Program-made: the position numbers and the translations under genes
NCBI RefSeq assembly: GCF_001039355.2
Contig: NW_019775946.1
Coordinates: 89,553-153,552 of the forward strand
Direction: 5' to 3'
DNA length: 64,000 bases
Origin: Lingula anatina
Taxonomy: Eukaryota > Brachiopoda > Lingulata > Lingulida > Lingulidae
Shown here: positions 34,892-54,673 of the stretch, in pieces
Position numbering within the stretch: position 1 is the stretch's first letter
Layout: the number at the start of each line of letters is the position of its first letter
Notes under the pieces: generated by a model
What the model was told of the DNA's origin: nothing
The model's input: only the letters and a program-made list of their open reading frames with translations
The model's database searches: none

Positions 34892-37707
34892 ACCTGGTTG
34901 AAAATAACACATACCCTACGCCTTACCGTGTTGATGGTACTGGCCTTCGTAGATCCCTTAGACTGTCTGTGACGCCACGGAATGTCGTGTTTATATAAAT
35001 AATTCACGATCGTTTCTAAACTGCACATTAAAGTACTGAAGTACGCAGTTTCTTCGATGGAGCAATGGAGGTACAGGTATGCCCAGGTATCCTTTCACGT
35101 TTTCTTCTACCTGTGTATGTTGACGCCTATATTTAGCAGCGGCGGATCGCGTTAGATTGTCTCATTGTAGGGTGACTTTAAGAAGTAGCATTTTTAATCC
35201 AACCAGGATGTTCTATAAACTATCATACTGGTATACCTGTCGCCATATCCTGGAGCTGTAATTCAGTTCCGTCCTGTTATATCATTATGCTGAATGAACT
35301 ACACGGCGTTGTTCTTCCGTTAACGTTGCGGGTCACGGGGCCTGGCATAACAGGTGCGACACTACCTTGGCCTCCTACCTTAACTAGCTATTGTGCACAA
35401 AGAATTCAGCCCTTTCAAACACAACTAAATCATGAGCAAGTTCATTGCTACTCAGAATAAGGTTATATTTAAAATGGGCGTAAGATTTGAAAACTTTACA
35501 GAGATTTTCTGCTACCTGTACGAGTTTTGTTCGGTAGCGCTTGATTAAATTTGCACATTTTAAAAGGACGTGAAAATCAATGAAATCAGTAATACTCGGC
35601 CACAGTACCTTCCATGAACATGATGTCATTGTTGCTGAAATAATAGAAACCACGTAAAACAGCTAACGTCAATTATAAGAATATGTATATCTACTCGTAT
35701 ACATTAAAAGCAGAGAAAAAGAAACTCGTCCCTCCGTGCGAAGACATCGAATAAAGATATTCCCAGTTTAAGCACATATCTTGCCGCCAGTGAGTCTATA
35801 TTCCACCCCTTTTGAGTTTCAATCTTGCGTAATGAGATGAAATTATTAGCTGGAACGATTTTCAAAATGAACGGCACAAATTTTCAACATCATTACTATT
35901 TTGCATACAGAAATTTTTTTTGCTTATGAGAAGATATAGTCAAACTGTACGTGTAAGAACTCTTTTATAAATTAGTCTTTTTAATTTCTAAGTCACTCGT
36001 TGAGTGTATTAGAAACAATTTAGTTTTAATAATAAACCTCTTACCTAATTTAATTAAATCTACCGAATAGACCATTATTATAATATACAACTTGGACACA
36101 AGCACTGAACGTTGAAGATAGAAAAAAAGTCAAAAACATAAAGACCCAAACAAGTTTCATTCCTGTAAATCAAACAATCACATACAATGAAAACACAAAC
36201 AATGATAAGTACCGAAAGTTTAAAAGTACATGCAACGGAAACAATCCTTGATGGTCCACGTTTAATAACAACCAGTGCAAGAAACAAATACGCAGAAAGT
36301 GTTAGCAGTAATACAAGAACAGTGAGACCGCTAGAAATAACTGGCTACACCTGTCTTACCAGGGCTTAGTTTGGGAGTAAAAGGAAACCAAATACTATCT
36401 GATCAAATTGTGTTAAAATCAACAATATCACAGATTCTACTATTTATACACGTATTAATTCCAACGTTTACCAGCACAATACAAATACTACTACAGAATA
36501 TCTGCATAACCATGTGACCCGTAAAAGGTCAAATTTGATAAATCAGCATATTAATGTCGCCATCTAGTTTAAGGAACAATTCATTGTAACATCAATCGGA
36601 TTGGCCATAACAACTCTTTAATGAATAAATTGTAAATAAATAATTTAAATTGGTTGCAATAGTTTTCATTTGTGCTTCTTGGCATTTCATAAAGTGCAAA
36701 TATACTGAATATGGAAAACAATTCATACAGGATCTCACACTGGTCACATAGACCACTGAAATAAATGTTAAGAAATAAAATTTAAAACAACTTGGACAGT
36801 TGTAACAATTTAATAATGGCAAACCAGAGATGGACACTATTTCTTCACAGTTACTTTTTTGTCAATATTATTTGTGACATTCAGCTGACATTACAGATCC
36901 AATCTACAAATTATAGTGAAAGTTTTGAATAGTTAACTTCAGCCTTGTTCTAACAATACTGGCCCCACTGTCTCCTTTAAAAATAAAGATGTTGCTTAAA
37001 CATTAAAACGTTTTACAAATAATTGTTCCAGCCATACATTTATTGAATTGTCAATCAATAAGCTGTAAATTGGGGTAATGGACAAGTTGATCTGTGAATT
37101 TTAAATTTCATTCTGTTGTACAGAAGACTTAGACACCACTGTGAGGCCAAATTAAAACTACAAAGGGTTTTGGCACATATTTTCTAATAAATTATTCGGA
37201 TTTGCTCAATTATTTCTTAGTGCTTATCTTCTTTATTCTTGTGGGTACTGAACCCAATCATCTCTTATAATTAGTCTACATTTTTGAGAGCCACTTTTTC
37301 CTTAGCTTGTGCTCAGCTATCTGAATGATTAAATACATTCCTTGCATTCTCACTTCCCATAAAAAAGCAATTTTTGAGCAGACATTGTAATTACATTACT
37401 TAAAAGGGTCAATGTTCTTTTGGACACTTATGTAGACAATCTCAAAAGAAAATAGGTGCATTTAAGAAAACAACATGAAATAAACGTTGACATTTATCAG
37501 ACTTAAATCATCTTGCCTGAGGTGAGTGGCATAAAGCAAGTTCTGCATAGAATGAGGTTAAATAACAATTGCTAAATATTTGCAATGAAAAAGTTCAAAG
37601 TTAAGGACCACCACAACCCATTGTTCATTCACTATATTTACTTCATGATTGACCAGTTTCTTTTAAATGTATATCTATGTTACCTTTACATTTGGTGAAA
37701 TAATTTC

Positions 37708-37709
<2 letters not shown>

Positions 37710-37754
<45 letters not shown>
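37710..37754. repeat. Poly(A) tract, 45 bases
   Basis: 45 uninterrupted A, 180 bases 3' of the GOT1 stop when read on the GOT1 strand (poly(T) there). No retrocopy body seen beside it. Confidence 0.9.
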
Positions 37755-37756
<2 letters not shown>

Positions 37757-37934
37757 CTCAAATGATCAAATGACTAAAACGTAGAATATATTTAACATTT
37801 CAATCAAATGACCCCACTCAGTGATTTTTATATCTGTCTTTAAATACATTGAGTAACTTTAACAGTCCAGTTAGATTTTTATCCAATATTAACTTGATGC
37901 TAAGTTATTTACTCAAGGCACTGTGAAATAAAAA

Positions 37935-44035
<6,101 letters not shown>

Positions 44036-44977
44036 GATGATGGTTTGCAGCCGCCTATCACAGGCGCATGCGCATTCCAAACTAGTTCATCAGCATCAAT
44101 GTAGTGCAAGGTGTTTCAAAACTTTTAAGTAGCCTATAATATGTTTATAAAATACATTTTATTTTCTTGCTTCACGAATTTCATACGTGGTAAACGGATG
44201 ATTGAAAGCGTAAGAGTAAAAGAAAAAACTTGAACACATAGAACATGTCGTTAGCCCTAGGGAAACTTACAAAGGCTTATATAGGCCTACATGTAGGGCC
44301 TACATTGTAAAGAAATGAATTAAATAAGAAATGAAAGATCTAAAAAAGAAAATATAAGAAAAAAGACATGAAGTTCGCATACTCAGTTCATTGCATTTTG
44401 ACATTAAGAAATATGACAGCTAAACCCGACAGGTTTCATGTGAGGTGTGCCCATACTCACCTGCCGACCTTGATTTTTCAATGAACCTAAAAAGCACATA
44501 AAACTAATTAAAATTGGCCTTAGCCCTGCCACGCACTCTATTGTACCATAATAAAAGGGAAAGATCGATTTAGTATTTTATATGAATAAAAAAAGACTAT
44601 AGTGTGGTAGGCCTATTTTTAAGACGTTTTATGTGGTTTTTAGGATCAGTAAAGGTGACAGCCGGTGGGTGTGCCTTACAACTCAGCAGTCAACTAAAGT
44701 CGCTATTTAAAAACGGTAAGCTACTGTTATACCCATGGTTCTTGTAAAAGCCGTTTTGTCCAGTTTCAAAAGCAGAGGTGGAAGACTCCAGAAGACCAGA
44801 ATATCATATTTGCAATAGGCCTACTGTACCTATACATGTAGGGCCTACAATGACTTTCTATCGTTGACGTCGCTCCATTATAAATTAATTTCATCCTCAA
44901 ACTGAACACTGAGCAATAATTCTGATCACAGACAAGTGAAGCGCCGGCTGATGCACATAACAGGTTGGGGCCTCGCA

Positions 44978-44980
44978 AAA

Positions 44981-45023
<43 letters not shown>

Positions 45024-45025
45024 AT
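44978..45025. repeat. (AAAT)n microsatellite
   Basis: About twelve AAAT/TAAA units between GOT1 and OGA. Confidence 0.95.
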
Positions 45026-45331
45026 AGCCTAGTAGCCGCATCAGCATAGGGCCCGTGAGGCGCACCTGCTTGCAAAGTATAAATTCGGATTATTTTTCTG
45101 ACTGTCATTTCAATCATTTAAGGTGTAAATATGTGAAAAGAAAACAATCAAAAATTATTGCTAATATCAAATACGGAGATTTAGCATTGCCATATATGGT
45201 ATGCACCGGCTGAAACAGTAAAACTATAACTGCTGACAGTCGTAAATCCAGTTAAAACCAGTTTAGTCCGACTGTCCAATAAGAGACCTAATTCTTTTCT
45301 ACGACATCATTGGTTCATGTGAACATTTGCA

Positions 45332-45339
45332 TGACGTCA
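45332..45339. promoter_or_regulatory. CRE palindrome upstream of OGA
   Basis: TGACGTCA, the consensus CREB/ATF site, 168 bases before the OGA start codon. CCAAT boxes at 45276-45280 and 45351-45355 and ATTGG at 45309-45313 surround it, the usual neighbourhood of a TATA-less housekeeping promoter. Binding is not shown. Confidence 0.5.
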
Positions 45340-45506
45340 AGGCTAAGTATCCAATCATGACTACATACACATATGAATGTTAGCGAAAAATACGGGTGTC
45401 GACATTTTGTTTTGAGGAAAATAAGACGACAGAAGGTTTAGATAGTTGGCAAATAGTCACCAGTTAAATTAAAGTCGAGAATAGTTTTTCAGTAATCAGT
45501 ATACCA

Positions 45507-48500
45507 ATGCGGGAGGTGAAGAATCATCTAGATTCGGACATCAATTCACTGAATGGGAACTTCTTGTGTGGTGTCGTTGAAGGTAAATAAAAAATATCGT
45601 TCGCCATCACAACCAGTGCGCCGAGGTCGCAGCCTGCTCGTTAAATATGCAAAGACCAGTGCTTTTGGGCGAATTAATTAAAATTATTCGTGCCATGTGT
45701 ATCAAATTAGTTTTCACCCGTATTCGGTTCTGTTGGCCTTTTTCATTTGCGTGAAATTAGTGTTAATTTTCTCTGATGTGTTATCGTAATTCGACAATTT
45801 GTTAACCTCATTTGACTACTCCCAAATGGAAGCCAAGGTGGTGCTTATTACTTCTAAATGACCCATGCAATGTAGTTTAGTCAGATTAAGATAAGGTGAA
45901 TCAATGTTGTTCTATAATGTCTAGTTTCTCCTCAGGCATTTTCTCCAATGCTGAAGTAGGTCAACACTGAAATCGTCAGTCTGGACAGAGTCCTTCAGTA
46001 CCACTGGTAACAAAAATTAATATGATATCAAATTGTATTTCAAAAGACATTACGACAAATTTTAGTCACAAAATGTGGCATTAGATTTGGTATCTTGAGG
46101 CCATCACAAATGCATTTCTTGTTGTTATAGGTTTCTACGGAAGACCATGGACCATCGACCAACGACGAGATCTTTTCAGAAAGATGGACAGAATGGGACT
46201 TAATACCTACATGTATGCGCCAAAAGATGACTATAAACACAGAGCATACTGGAGGGAACTCTATTCTGTTGAAGAAGCAGGTGTGATGACTTGATATTGC
46301 TTAGTTGTAGGGTAAAAAATATTCTGGGCTTACTTCAAGATAAATTTTATTAAGTGGAACTGCTTATTAATTTTGCAGATAAAGGTTAATCTTTGTAATC
46401 AAAGATAAACGTGTGAAACATTTTCATTTTCTTCAGCCATGTAAGAAACTCGGAATAATCTAGTTCAGTTGTATCCACTTGTATATAATTTATTTGTGTT
46501 ACCAGTTTTCCCCCTTATGTTTTTAGGGTATTTAACTATTTTATGATCCTGATAAAAGTCCACAGTTAGACATCCAGAAGGAACAGTATTTCTCTTTGCT
46601 TGCTTTGGTTTGATTTTAATGATTAGATGACCATCTTATTTCAGGTTTTTTAGCCCTCCAATCTAACAATAATGTCAATGAAATGAAAAAATGTTTTATT
46701 GGGAGTCATGTTTCTCTTCAATTTCTTTTAGAACATCTGACTAACTTGATTGAAGCGGCCAAAGAAAACAACATCACTTTTTACTATGCCATATCTCCAG
46801 GATTGGACATAACTTTTTCAAACACCAAAGAAGCAGCATGTCTCAAAAGAAAACTAGAACAGGTATGTGTTGTCTTGTTTTATACTGTGTCAATAGTTTC
46901 TTCTGATTATACTCTTTTGAGGAAGTACTTTTCAGTAAAACAACTGTGTACTGTAAATGTTGTATTTGGATATGTTATAATTTTTTTTAGGTGGCTGCAT
47001 TTGGTTGTACAGCTTTTGCCATCCTTTTTGATGACATCGAGACGGAGATGTGCCCAGCAGACAAAGAATTATTCCAGTCTTTTGCACATGCACAAGTTCA
47101 TGTCACTAATGAAGTGTATCAACATCTCAATCAGCCAGGATTTCTCTTTTGTCCAACGGGTGGGTATTGTGATATTCAACTAAGTGTGTTTCAATGTAAA
47201 GACACTGCTAATTGTTGTTTTATGTTAGTTTTATTCAGGTATATGAGTAGTATTTAAATGTTTATTGCATTGCTTCAAAATAACCAGGACTTATCAAGTT
47301 GGATGCTCTTGATGTTTTACTAAGCAAAAATTCATGAGAACCACATATTTCATGGTAATCTTATAAAATTTCAGAATACTGTGGTACACGTGCAATGCCC
47401 ACTGTGGCTAGTTCAGAATATCTGAACACTGTAGGTTCCAAACTTCTGCCTGGTATAGACATCATGTGGACAGGACCCCGCGTTGTTTCCAAACACATTA
47501 CAATTCAGTCTATTGAAGAAGTCACAAAGGTGCTCCAAAGACCACCTGTAATATGGGACAATTATCATGCTAATGATTATGACCAGAAAAGACTGTTCTT
47601 GGGCCCGTATGATGGAAGGTCCACTGATCTTGTGCCATATCTTCATGGTGTCCTGACGAATCCCAACTGTGAGTTTGAAGCCAATTTCATTCCTTTACAT
47701 ACCATAGCTCAGTGGAGTAAAAGCAATATGGATGGAGTTAGGAAAGATGTTGTATTAAGTAAGTATGCAGGTTTTGATTGGGTTACAATATTATGTGATA
47801 TTTGAATTTGATATAGTGATATTTAAGTGAAGGGAATTGTGCATCTTTTCTCAAGAAAATGTATTTGTAAAGAACCTTCCTGAAACTGATAAGTAGGCTT
47901 ACATTGGAACAATTAGTTGTGTAGTGAATATGTTAATAGTAAATACCCATATAATGTGAAATTGCTAAGTTATAGGGATGCTGTCTGACTTCATATTTAA
48001 CTATATTTTTCCAGGTGAGAGTCCAACTGTGTCAGATATCAGACTAGAAACTGAAAATATCCAGCCTTGTTCAGAAGAAGACATTCCACCTAAATATGAT
48101 AACCGTTATCAACCCAAAGTTGCTCTGAAGGCAGCCATAATTGATTGGCTCCCAGAATTCTACACAAAGCGTAATGTGGCCCCCTGCAACATGCCAGCAA
48201 AGTGTCTGAACATTCCACCTCTGGCCAATCCCTGCCCCCCAGTCCCAGGCGAGGACCTGCCACCAATCACAAATATGAACCAGCTGGGGCAAATAGATGG
48301 ATCTTACATGCAGCCAGCACCAAGTTTGCTCCCAGTGAACAGTCTTGTGGAACCCTCCAGTGCAGTGCCTGGGGATTCCTCCGACAAAGGTGACTCCGAA
48401 CCCATGGACTACATCCCTACTGTGGGAATCGCCCCAGACTGTGACATGGAACCCAAAAGTGATGCCGACTCCAACCTTGATGGGGCTAGTGGAAGGACTC

Positions 48501-51500
48501 TTGAAGGTGCTGACAACACGATGCAAGTTGATACCTGTGATACAGACAATATGGAGGTCCCTGAGAAGGACCGTCTCACATACGAAGATATTTCTCTCTT
48601 GGTGGATTTATTCTACCTGCCCTTTGAGCATGGTCAACAAGCAGTTCATTTACTCACAGAATTCCACTGGTTAAAGGCCAACTCTGGTTGTATGACAGAA
48701 TCCAAGAAAAAGAATGGTCACTCTCCTCTAGTATGTATGAACAGTCACCTCACAAGTAGACGAATATGAAATGAAAATCTTGTATATTTGTAATATGACA
48801 CATTTTCAGATATTAATAGAATAACATAATGTTCTTTGTGAATGCATTTAAACAGAACAGTTTTTACCTGAAAAGAAAGATTGTTGTTAAGCAAGGTAAT
48901 ATTGTGCAAATGTCAAATATACTGTAATGTTTTCTTATTTATTCTTTTTAGGTGGAGGAATGGGAAACCAGAAGCAAAAAGTTCAACGAGACAGTAGAAG
49001 CTGTGAAGGTGCTGGCTGAAAAGCTGTTTAAAATCCCCAACCGCTCCTTGCTATATGATCTGTATCCCTACATGTGGGACATGCGGGGCATCCTGTGCCT
49101 GCTGAACTCCTTTATCAAGTGGTTAGGTAGGAGATTGTGTCCTGTTTCCATGTTATTCAGTCAGTTGTGACTGTTAACTGATGGAGTTTACACCTCATCA
49201 GTTCTGTGAAATGGGAAGGGGAGGGGGGGGGGGGGGTTTGAGGAGGAGGAGTGTTGTTGGAAAAAGGTTTTAGCTTCAGATATGGCCAGATTCATTATGT
49301 TATGATAGATTTTGCCACTAACAAGGCTGGTTAGTTATGAAGGTCTTATATATCCAACATGTTAATGTCACTACTGTGCTTCCATCTTATTTCTTGGCTG
49401 TGTTTCAGTTCGAAAATTATCACATGTGAAAAAGAATGTTTTGTTACTATTTTAGCCATCTAAGGTTGAGAGTAAGTAGTGCTAAACATGCTGGGTAATT
49501 TGCAGGTTCCAGACCAACAAGCCAGTTGAAGACTATAAATGGGAATATTTGAAATGTTCAGTGTCACATACGACAGAGCAAGGTTTCTCTGCATTTTCAT
49601 GACCTCAATGGCTTCCAAAGTGGCACTGAATAAAAATTATAATTACAAACTCGGGTACAGAAAATTGGCATTTATAACGGAAAAAGTATAACAACTGTTA
49701 AAGGGAAATATAACCTTGTATAAACTTATAAGGAATGCAAATAAATGGAAAATACACTGTTTAGGTCAGTGAGTTATATGATATATATTTTTGTTTTGCA
49801 TTTGGCTTGACCATTGTGATAAGATTACATGCAGAGGAAACTTGATACTGTCACTAGTGAAGGTTCTCTCTGAAAGATGAATATAATTGTATGGCAGATT
49901 AGAATGTGGCAATATCTGAAGTTCAAACCTGCATACACTGTTGTGGTTTGGAAGTTGGGGGTCTTGATAAAAACAAAATGACTGATAAATCATTTCAATT
50001 AATTGTCCATAAATTTTTCTGTCCTCTGTTGTGTTTTACTGAGGAAAAGAGCATTGATTAAACTGTAAAAGGCATTGATTTGTAAGAACATCGCATTTTG
50101 ACTTTACTTCCAGCGTAACTCATATTTTTCAATTAAGTTTTACCTGAGTAAAGAAAGTATAGGACACACCACTAATTCTCTTTTTTTCCTGCCCTTTTCA
50201 GTGACAGGCAGTCTGCTGCACATGGGTATTTATGGGAAGACTGGAATTTTTACATGTACGCATCTGGAGTAATTTTTTTCTTTTCTTTTTTGGTTTACAT
50301 TGTACCACTCGACATCTGAAGTGGTATTGGTAGGTAAGATGGACTATATAGTCACATGGCGCTTGCGCGTATTTGTTGCGGCTGAGGCGCAGTCAAGACG
50401 TTAGGTTGCTGCAGTGTAGTCTAAACTAATACGAGTTTCTCTCATCTAGGAACAGTGACAGATATTTCTTTCTGCTAGCACCAGGTTCTAAAGCTCAACA
50501 CTCCAAAGATGTTCTCTTAAAGGTTACTAAATATAAATTTGATATTTTTTTCTGCAAGATTTTCTGAAGGGATGTTGAATGATATGCAGAGTAATGAAGT
50601 GCTATTGAAACAGCAGAAAGTTGTCAGATTATGAGAGCTATCTATGAATTGTTGAGCAAAGAAACTGGATGATATAAATCATATTTGAAAGTGATCATAT
50701 ATGGTGATACTTGAGATGCTTTTTGCAGGTCCAAGACTAATTATTTCAGTCATTTGCACTTTGCGCCATCTTCCCCACATTGCTAGTTTGATCATGTGAC
50801 TATGCGCAGGGCGATATTTTCACAAGCAAAATGGCAGAGTCATTATCATTTATCCATCATAAAATCATTTCACATCTTGTTTTTGTATGACTTAAAAATC
50901 ATCATCATGAGCATGTAATGTTACTTTGGTCGGGTAAAGAGAATCAAATCTCCACAACCTATGATTCTGCCATGCACGCATTGAAAAATTTATCTACATT
51001 TCTGAAGCTGGTGACTACCTCCTGTCTAATGGTTCTCTAAAAATTTGTGTTTTTTCAGGGTGCAATAAAGCCTACCGAGATGCTTTTATGTGTGGTGACC
51101 AAGAACCATGGATGTTCCGCGGTGGGCTTGCTGGGGAGTTTCAAGTATGTTTCAGATGAGGCAGCTTGTTTGCTCCCTTATTTATGCCCTGTTGATCTAT
51201 GATTGTTTTTTCTCCATAGGGTCCCTGCACCTTTTCTCAAGGATGTCTTTGCGCTGCCCCCGCTGAATGCATGCGTGCGCGATCTGAGTTGCAATAAACA
51301 TGCTGTGGGACAAGTTATTCTTTCCATAGCAGTTTGATGCAGCTCATGATAAAGTATTTGTTAGTCATTGAGCCAAGATGATTTGTTTGGATGTGAACCT
51401 TTCAAGTCCTCTTTTCTCAAGACTATATATTTACATGATTTTATTTTACAGACTGCACACTTGTGCAACACAGCACTGGACAGTTGCTGTTTATGTTTTT

Positions 51501-53347
51501 CCCCTCAAAACTGTGGTCAGACCTAGCCAGTTTAGTAATTGGTGCATTCCTCTGTAAACGGTAACCTCAAAGAAACATTGTCTCTGTGTTAATTTCATGC
51601 TATTCTTGTACGTACTTTAGTTAAGATTCATAAGAGTGCATTTCTCACAATGGTTGGTTAAATATATCAACAGAAAAGGGACATCTTGTTTTACGTATTG
51701 CCATCTTTTATTCTGTTTATGAAAGAAGTGCAGTATTTAGATGATAAAAGGTGTGAGATATATATCACCCTTTAGTTGTGAGTAACGGCCCTTTATGGAT
51801 ACAAATGAGATGAAATGTTTCAAACAGAGGTTGAAACAGTTCATTGGATATGCACTGAATAATGACATGGAAAATTTCCTGTTTGTGCCTCTATTAAAAA
51901 AAACATGGGTTAATTTATAACATGAGGTAAAGTTAACTGGCTGCTTCTGATCCATAGTTGCGCTGCGTTTTCTTGACAACTTGGAATAGGTGCATACCCT
52001 TTCACCTGTTGCTGGAAACTGTAAGTACCAAAAGAAAAGTTAAGAAAACATATAATAACTTATATGCCTCTCCAAATGTAGCTTTAATTCATGCCTTGCA
52101 AATTAATACCACTATATGTTGTGAATATACTGATATTTTAGCATGCTTTCTTTTCCTTATTACTATAGCGTATGCTGCCAATAGATGGTGCACACGATTT
52201 GTTCCATCATGTGGCCCCTGTTCCGCCAAGTCAAAAGATGTTTACAATCCGGCCGTACTTGCCGTCTGACGAGGCTGCAGTCTATGAAGTGTGCCGTAAA
52301 ACCTGTGATGATGGTCTAGATGGGACGGAAGTTTTCCCGGGACAACCTGATCTTATTGGGGATAAGTAAGTTTGTCATTATCTCTGGGGGGATGTATATT
52401 CACTAACCAGGTTTAAAACAACATTGTGTGCATTTGAAATATTGATGGAAGACTTTCAGCTTAATAATTTACCTCTTACAAAATCTGATTTACTTTCCTC
52501 ACAGGTTAGTTGGAGGTTTTATCAACCTAAGCCCCGAGTACTGTTTTGTGGTGGAAGATGAGCAGGGAGTATTTGGTTACGTGTTAGCTGCCTTGGATGC
52601 CAAGAGTTTCTACAAGAAGTTGGAAGTTGCATGGATAAGTGAGCTGTGTACAAAGTATCCCTTGTCAGACAAAGTGGACAATCTAACTCCAGCTGAGGTA
52701 AGCTGTGGTGTTTAGCACGTTCATACTGTACACAATGATCTGCACATGCGAATGATTTTAAGAAGTGATAATAATTAAGAAAGGAATGAATAAATAAGAA
52801 ATAATTTTTGAAAATCACAACTACCTTGTATCGAGACGAGTTTGGTATTTGATCACTCAAATGGCCTGTGGTGAATAGTAAAGTTGTCTGGCACAAGGAC
52901 ATTGTGCAAATGTGTTCCTTTCATTGCTACCTTGAAGTAATGACCAATCTATGGGTGGTGTTGAATCAAAGTAAATTTACTATACCTTTCAGCAAGAAGT
53001 TTAAGAGTGATAATTGTTAACAAGATCTCAACAAATGCTTTCAGGAAATAATCTCAAGTTTCCACAACTTCAAGACCAATCTCCCAAATACTCTGTACGA
53101 AAACTTCCCCACCATCCTGAAGATGGACATCCTCCCAGACCGTGTAGATGACAGCAGTGTGGCCAAGCGGATGCTGGCTTGTGTCCTGTCTGCGCTGAAG
53201 GCGAATGGCTCCATTGGGGCGCACTGCGAGGTTAACGTGGGGGACAGACAGATGGTGGAATTCTATGCCAAACTGGGTTTTGTGGAGGCTCCGTCATCTG
53301 ATCAGTTGCTGTCTGAAGATACTTTCCTCCTAGTGAGGAGAATCTAA
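45507..53347 (+). CDS. OGA: Protein O-GlcNAcase (GH84 with C-terminal pseudo-acetyltransferase domain)
   Basis: Removes O-linked GlcNAc from Ser/Thr of nuclear and cytosolic proteins. Exons: 45507-45582, 46131-46280, 46732-46862, 46991-47159, 47375-47758, 48015-48730, 48952-49126, 51059-51144, 52169-52365, 52505-52697, 53045-53347 (TAA). The sum gives 859 residues against 916 in human. The GH84 barrel runs from [16 protein letters not shown] through [11 protein letters not shown] and [19 protein letters not shown]. The catalytic Asp pair is in AILFDDIE (about 133-134, human D174/D175). Exon 48015-48730 holds a Pro/Asp/Ser-rich, probably disordered insert that is shorter than the human one, then the helical stalk ([37 protein letters not shown]). 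The end is the pseudo-HAT domain ([39 protein letters not shown]). The ATG was chosen because MREV is the only in-frame start before the first donor. Confidence 0.98.
49127..51058 (+). other. Long OGA intron
   Basis: 1.9 kb, with a G-run of 14 (49223-49236). ATAGTCACATG near 50348 and CATGTGACTAT near 50795 form an inverted pair about 450 bases apart, possibly degraded TIRs. No exon recognised. Confidence 0.55.
51145..52168 (+). other. OGA intron before the pseudo-HAT exons
   Basis: 1.0 kb without recognisable gene, RNA or TIR element. Confidence 0.6.
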
Positions 53348-54673
53348 TGCTGAGTGCATTGTGGACTATGTTGTATGGGTTGTGTGAAAACTTGATGGTG
53401 GTATATCTAGAAATGAATGCCAAAATGGACATGATGCATTTTGTGTTCCATGTTGATAAGATGTCCATAAAAGTGTGGATATATTTATTTGTGCAATCTT
53501 TTGTTTCTTTTACCAGTTCAAGCGCCAAGGCAAGTGGCAAACTGTTAACTGAAGCCTTATTATTTAACTGTACTGGAAAAAAAATTGATAAAGAATGGTT
53601 TGAAAATGATTTCGAAAAGCACAGGACTATTCTGTCAGGTTTACCTTAGTGTTTTCCCATGGAACAAGGATGTGGGAACTGGCAGTCGTGCATGCTGATG
53701 TCTTTATTAGTTATACAGTCGAACATTATTATTTAAGATAAAAGGGACTGCTAAGCAGTATTTAAAGTTATTGTTGTCGCAATGCGACTGCCATGGTTAA
53801 TTATTGTACTTGAATAAATTGTTAAGCCATTGAGACTTTTTTAGTGGTTTTTAAAACATGCGCATAAAACCGCCTGGCCTCTATTGAAAAGACCGTCATT
53901 GAGATTTTCATTACAAATATTTTCATTGAGCATAGAATGCATGTTTGTCATACTGACCTGTTGCAGCCTTGGTGTAAAGATTATCCCTGCAAGTAATTTC
54001 CCACACAAATGATGTTTTTCATCACAAATTGCTTGTGACGCCAGGGAAATTTCCTTTTATTTGGCGCCAAAATCGATCGATTCTAAAAATTTGCTTTTCT
54101 TACAACAAACTAAACTACCCAGCCAATCCGGTAAAAAGTTTATTAAGCGACTTGGATACAAATTAAACTCATCGCTTGAAAATAAGTTTTCGTCAAACGA
54201 AAACGATTGTTTTGCATAGATGGCCCCACTGTTAAAAGTGTGTATGGAATCTCTAGTTCGAAGAGAGTCATTTAATACTTGAATATGTACAAAAGCAGAA
54301 TGTGCTTTATCGTCTTTGACGTACTTCATAAACATATAACAATAAAATGAATTAATGGAAGACATCCATCCATGCTCAAGTGCCTAGATTGCCATTCAAG
54401 AAGTTGCGCAATTCTTCGCGTATGCTTTAACTGGCCTGCGCAATCCGGGTTCGGAGCGTTTTCAAAAAGCCATTTGAAACTTCAAGTATGTTTCCGATTA
54501 TACTTCGAAAAAACAGAAACATTTTATAGATCGCCTCCAATGGCCTATAATGGTAATCTTCATAGTCTGTCACCAAGGTATAACTTAACATTTCACACTG
54601 ATTTTCAAACAAAATCAAGCATTGTGGTAGGATATTTTTCTATTTACATCATTGTACAAATGACTCATGGTCT
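53348..54673. other. Tail-to-tail spacer between OGA and thrombospondin
   Basis: Contains the OGA 3' UTR and the thrombospondin 3' UTR on the other strand. AATAAA at 53813-53818 is a good candidate poly(A) signal for OGA. AATAAA on the minus strand at 54139-54144 and 54056-54061 are candidates for thrombospondin. Confidence 0.6.
53813..53818 (+). terminator. Candidate OGA poly(A) signal
   Basis: AATAAA 466 bases after the OGA stop codon, the first canonical hexamer after the stop that I noticed. Confidence 0.5.

Larger units (their letters stand above)
33501..37934. other. Intergenic region between kinase 5' end and GOT1 3' end
   Basis: No gene recognised. It holds the likely kinase promoter, an AAAT array (33588-33613), a GC-richer palindromic stretch (34850-34891), and towards the right the GOT1 3' UTR plus a 45-base poly(A) tract (37710-37754). 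A frame of 89 codons at 35384-35653 (-) has no feature I recognise and is not called. Confidence 0.55.
44036..45506. other. Head-to-head GOT1/OGA intergenic region
   Basis: 1.47 kb between two divergent start codons. The OGA side has a perfect CRE (45332-45339) and three CCAAT or ATTGG boxes (45276, 45309, 45351). It also contains an AAAT array (44978-45025) and three TAGGCCTA palindromes. It may act as a shared promoter region, though the distance is large for a classic bidirectional promoter. Confidence 0.5.

Noticed and set aside
35384-35653. 89-codon minus-strand frame in the intergenic region
   Set aside because: No family resemblance I can defend, no flanking exon signals; could be chance.
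37710-37754. Poly(A) tract as the tail of a retrogene or LINE
   Set aside because: No upstream retroelement coding sequence and no target-site duplication seen.
46683-47183. Long plus-strand frame covering an OGA exon and adjacent introns
   Set aside because: The central part is the OGA exon 46732-46862; the rest reads through introns with clear GT-AG borders.
48071-48526. 151-codon open frame opposite the large OGA exon
   Set aside because: Antisense shadow of a long coding exon whose own frame matches OGA.
50348-50805. Inverted ATAGTCACATG pair in an OGA intron as a TIR transposon
   Set aside because: Match is short, no target duplication and no second copy; left as a note only.
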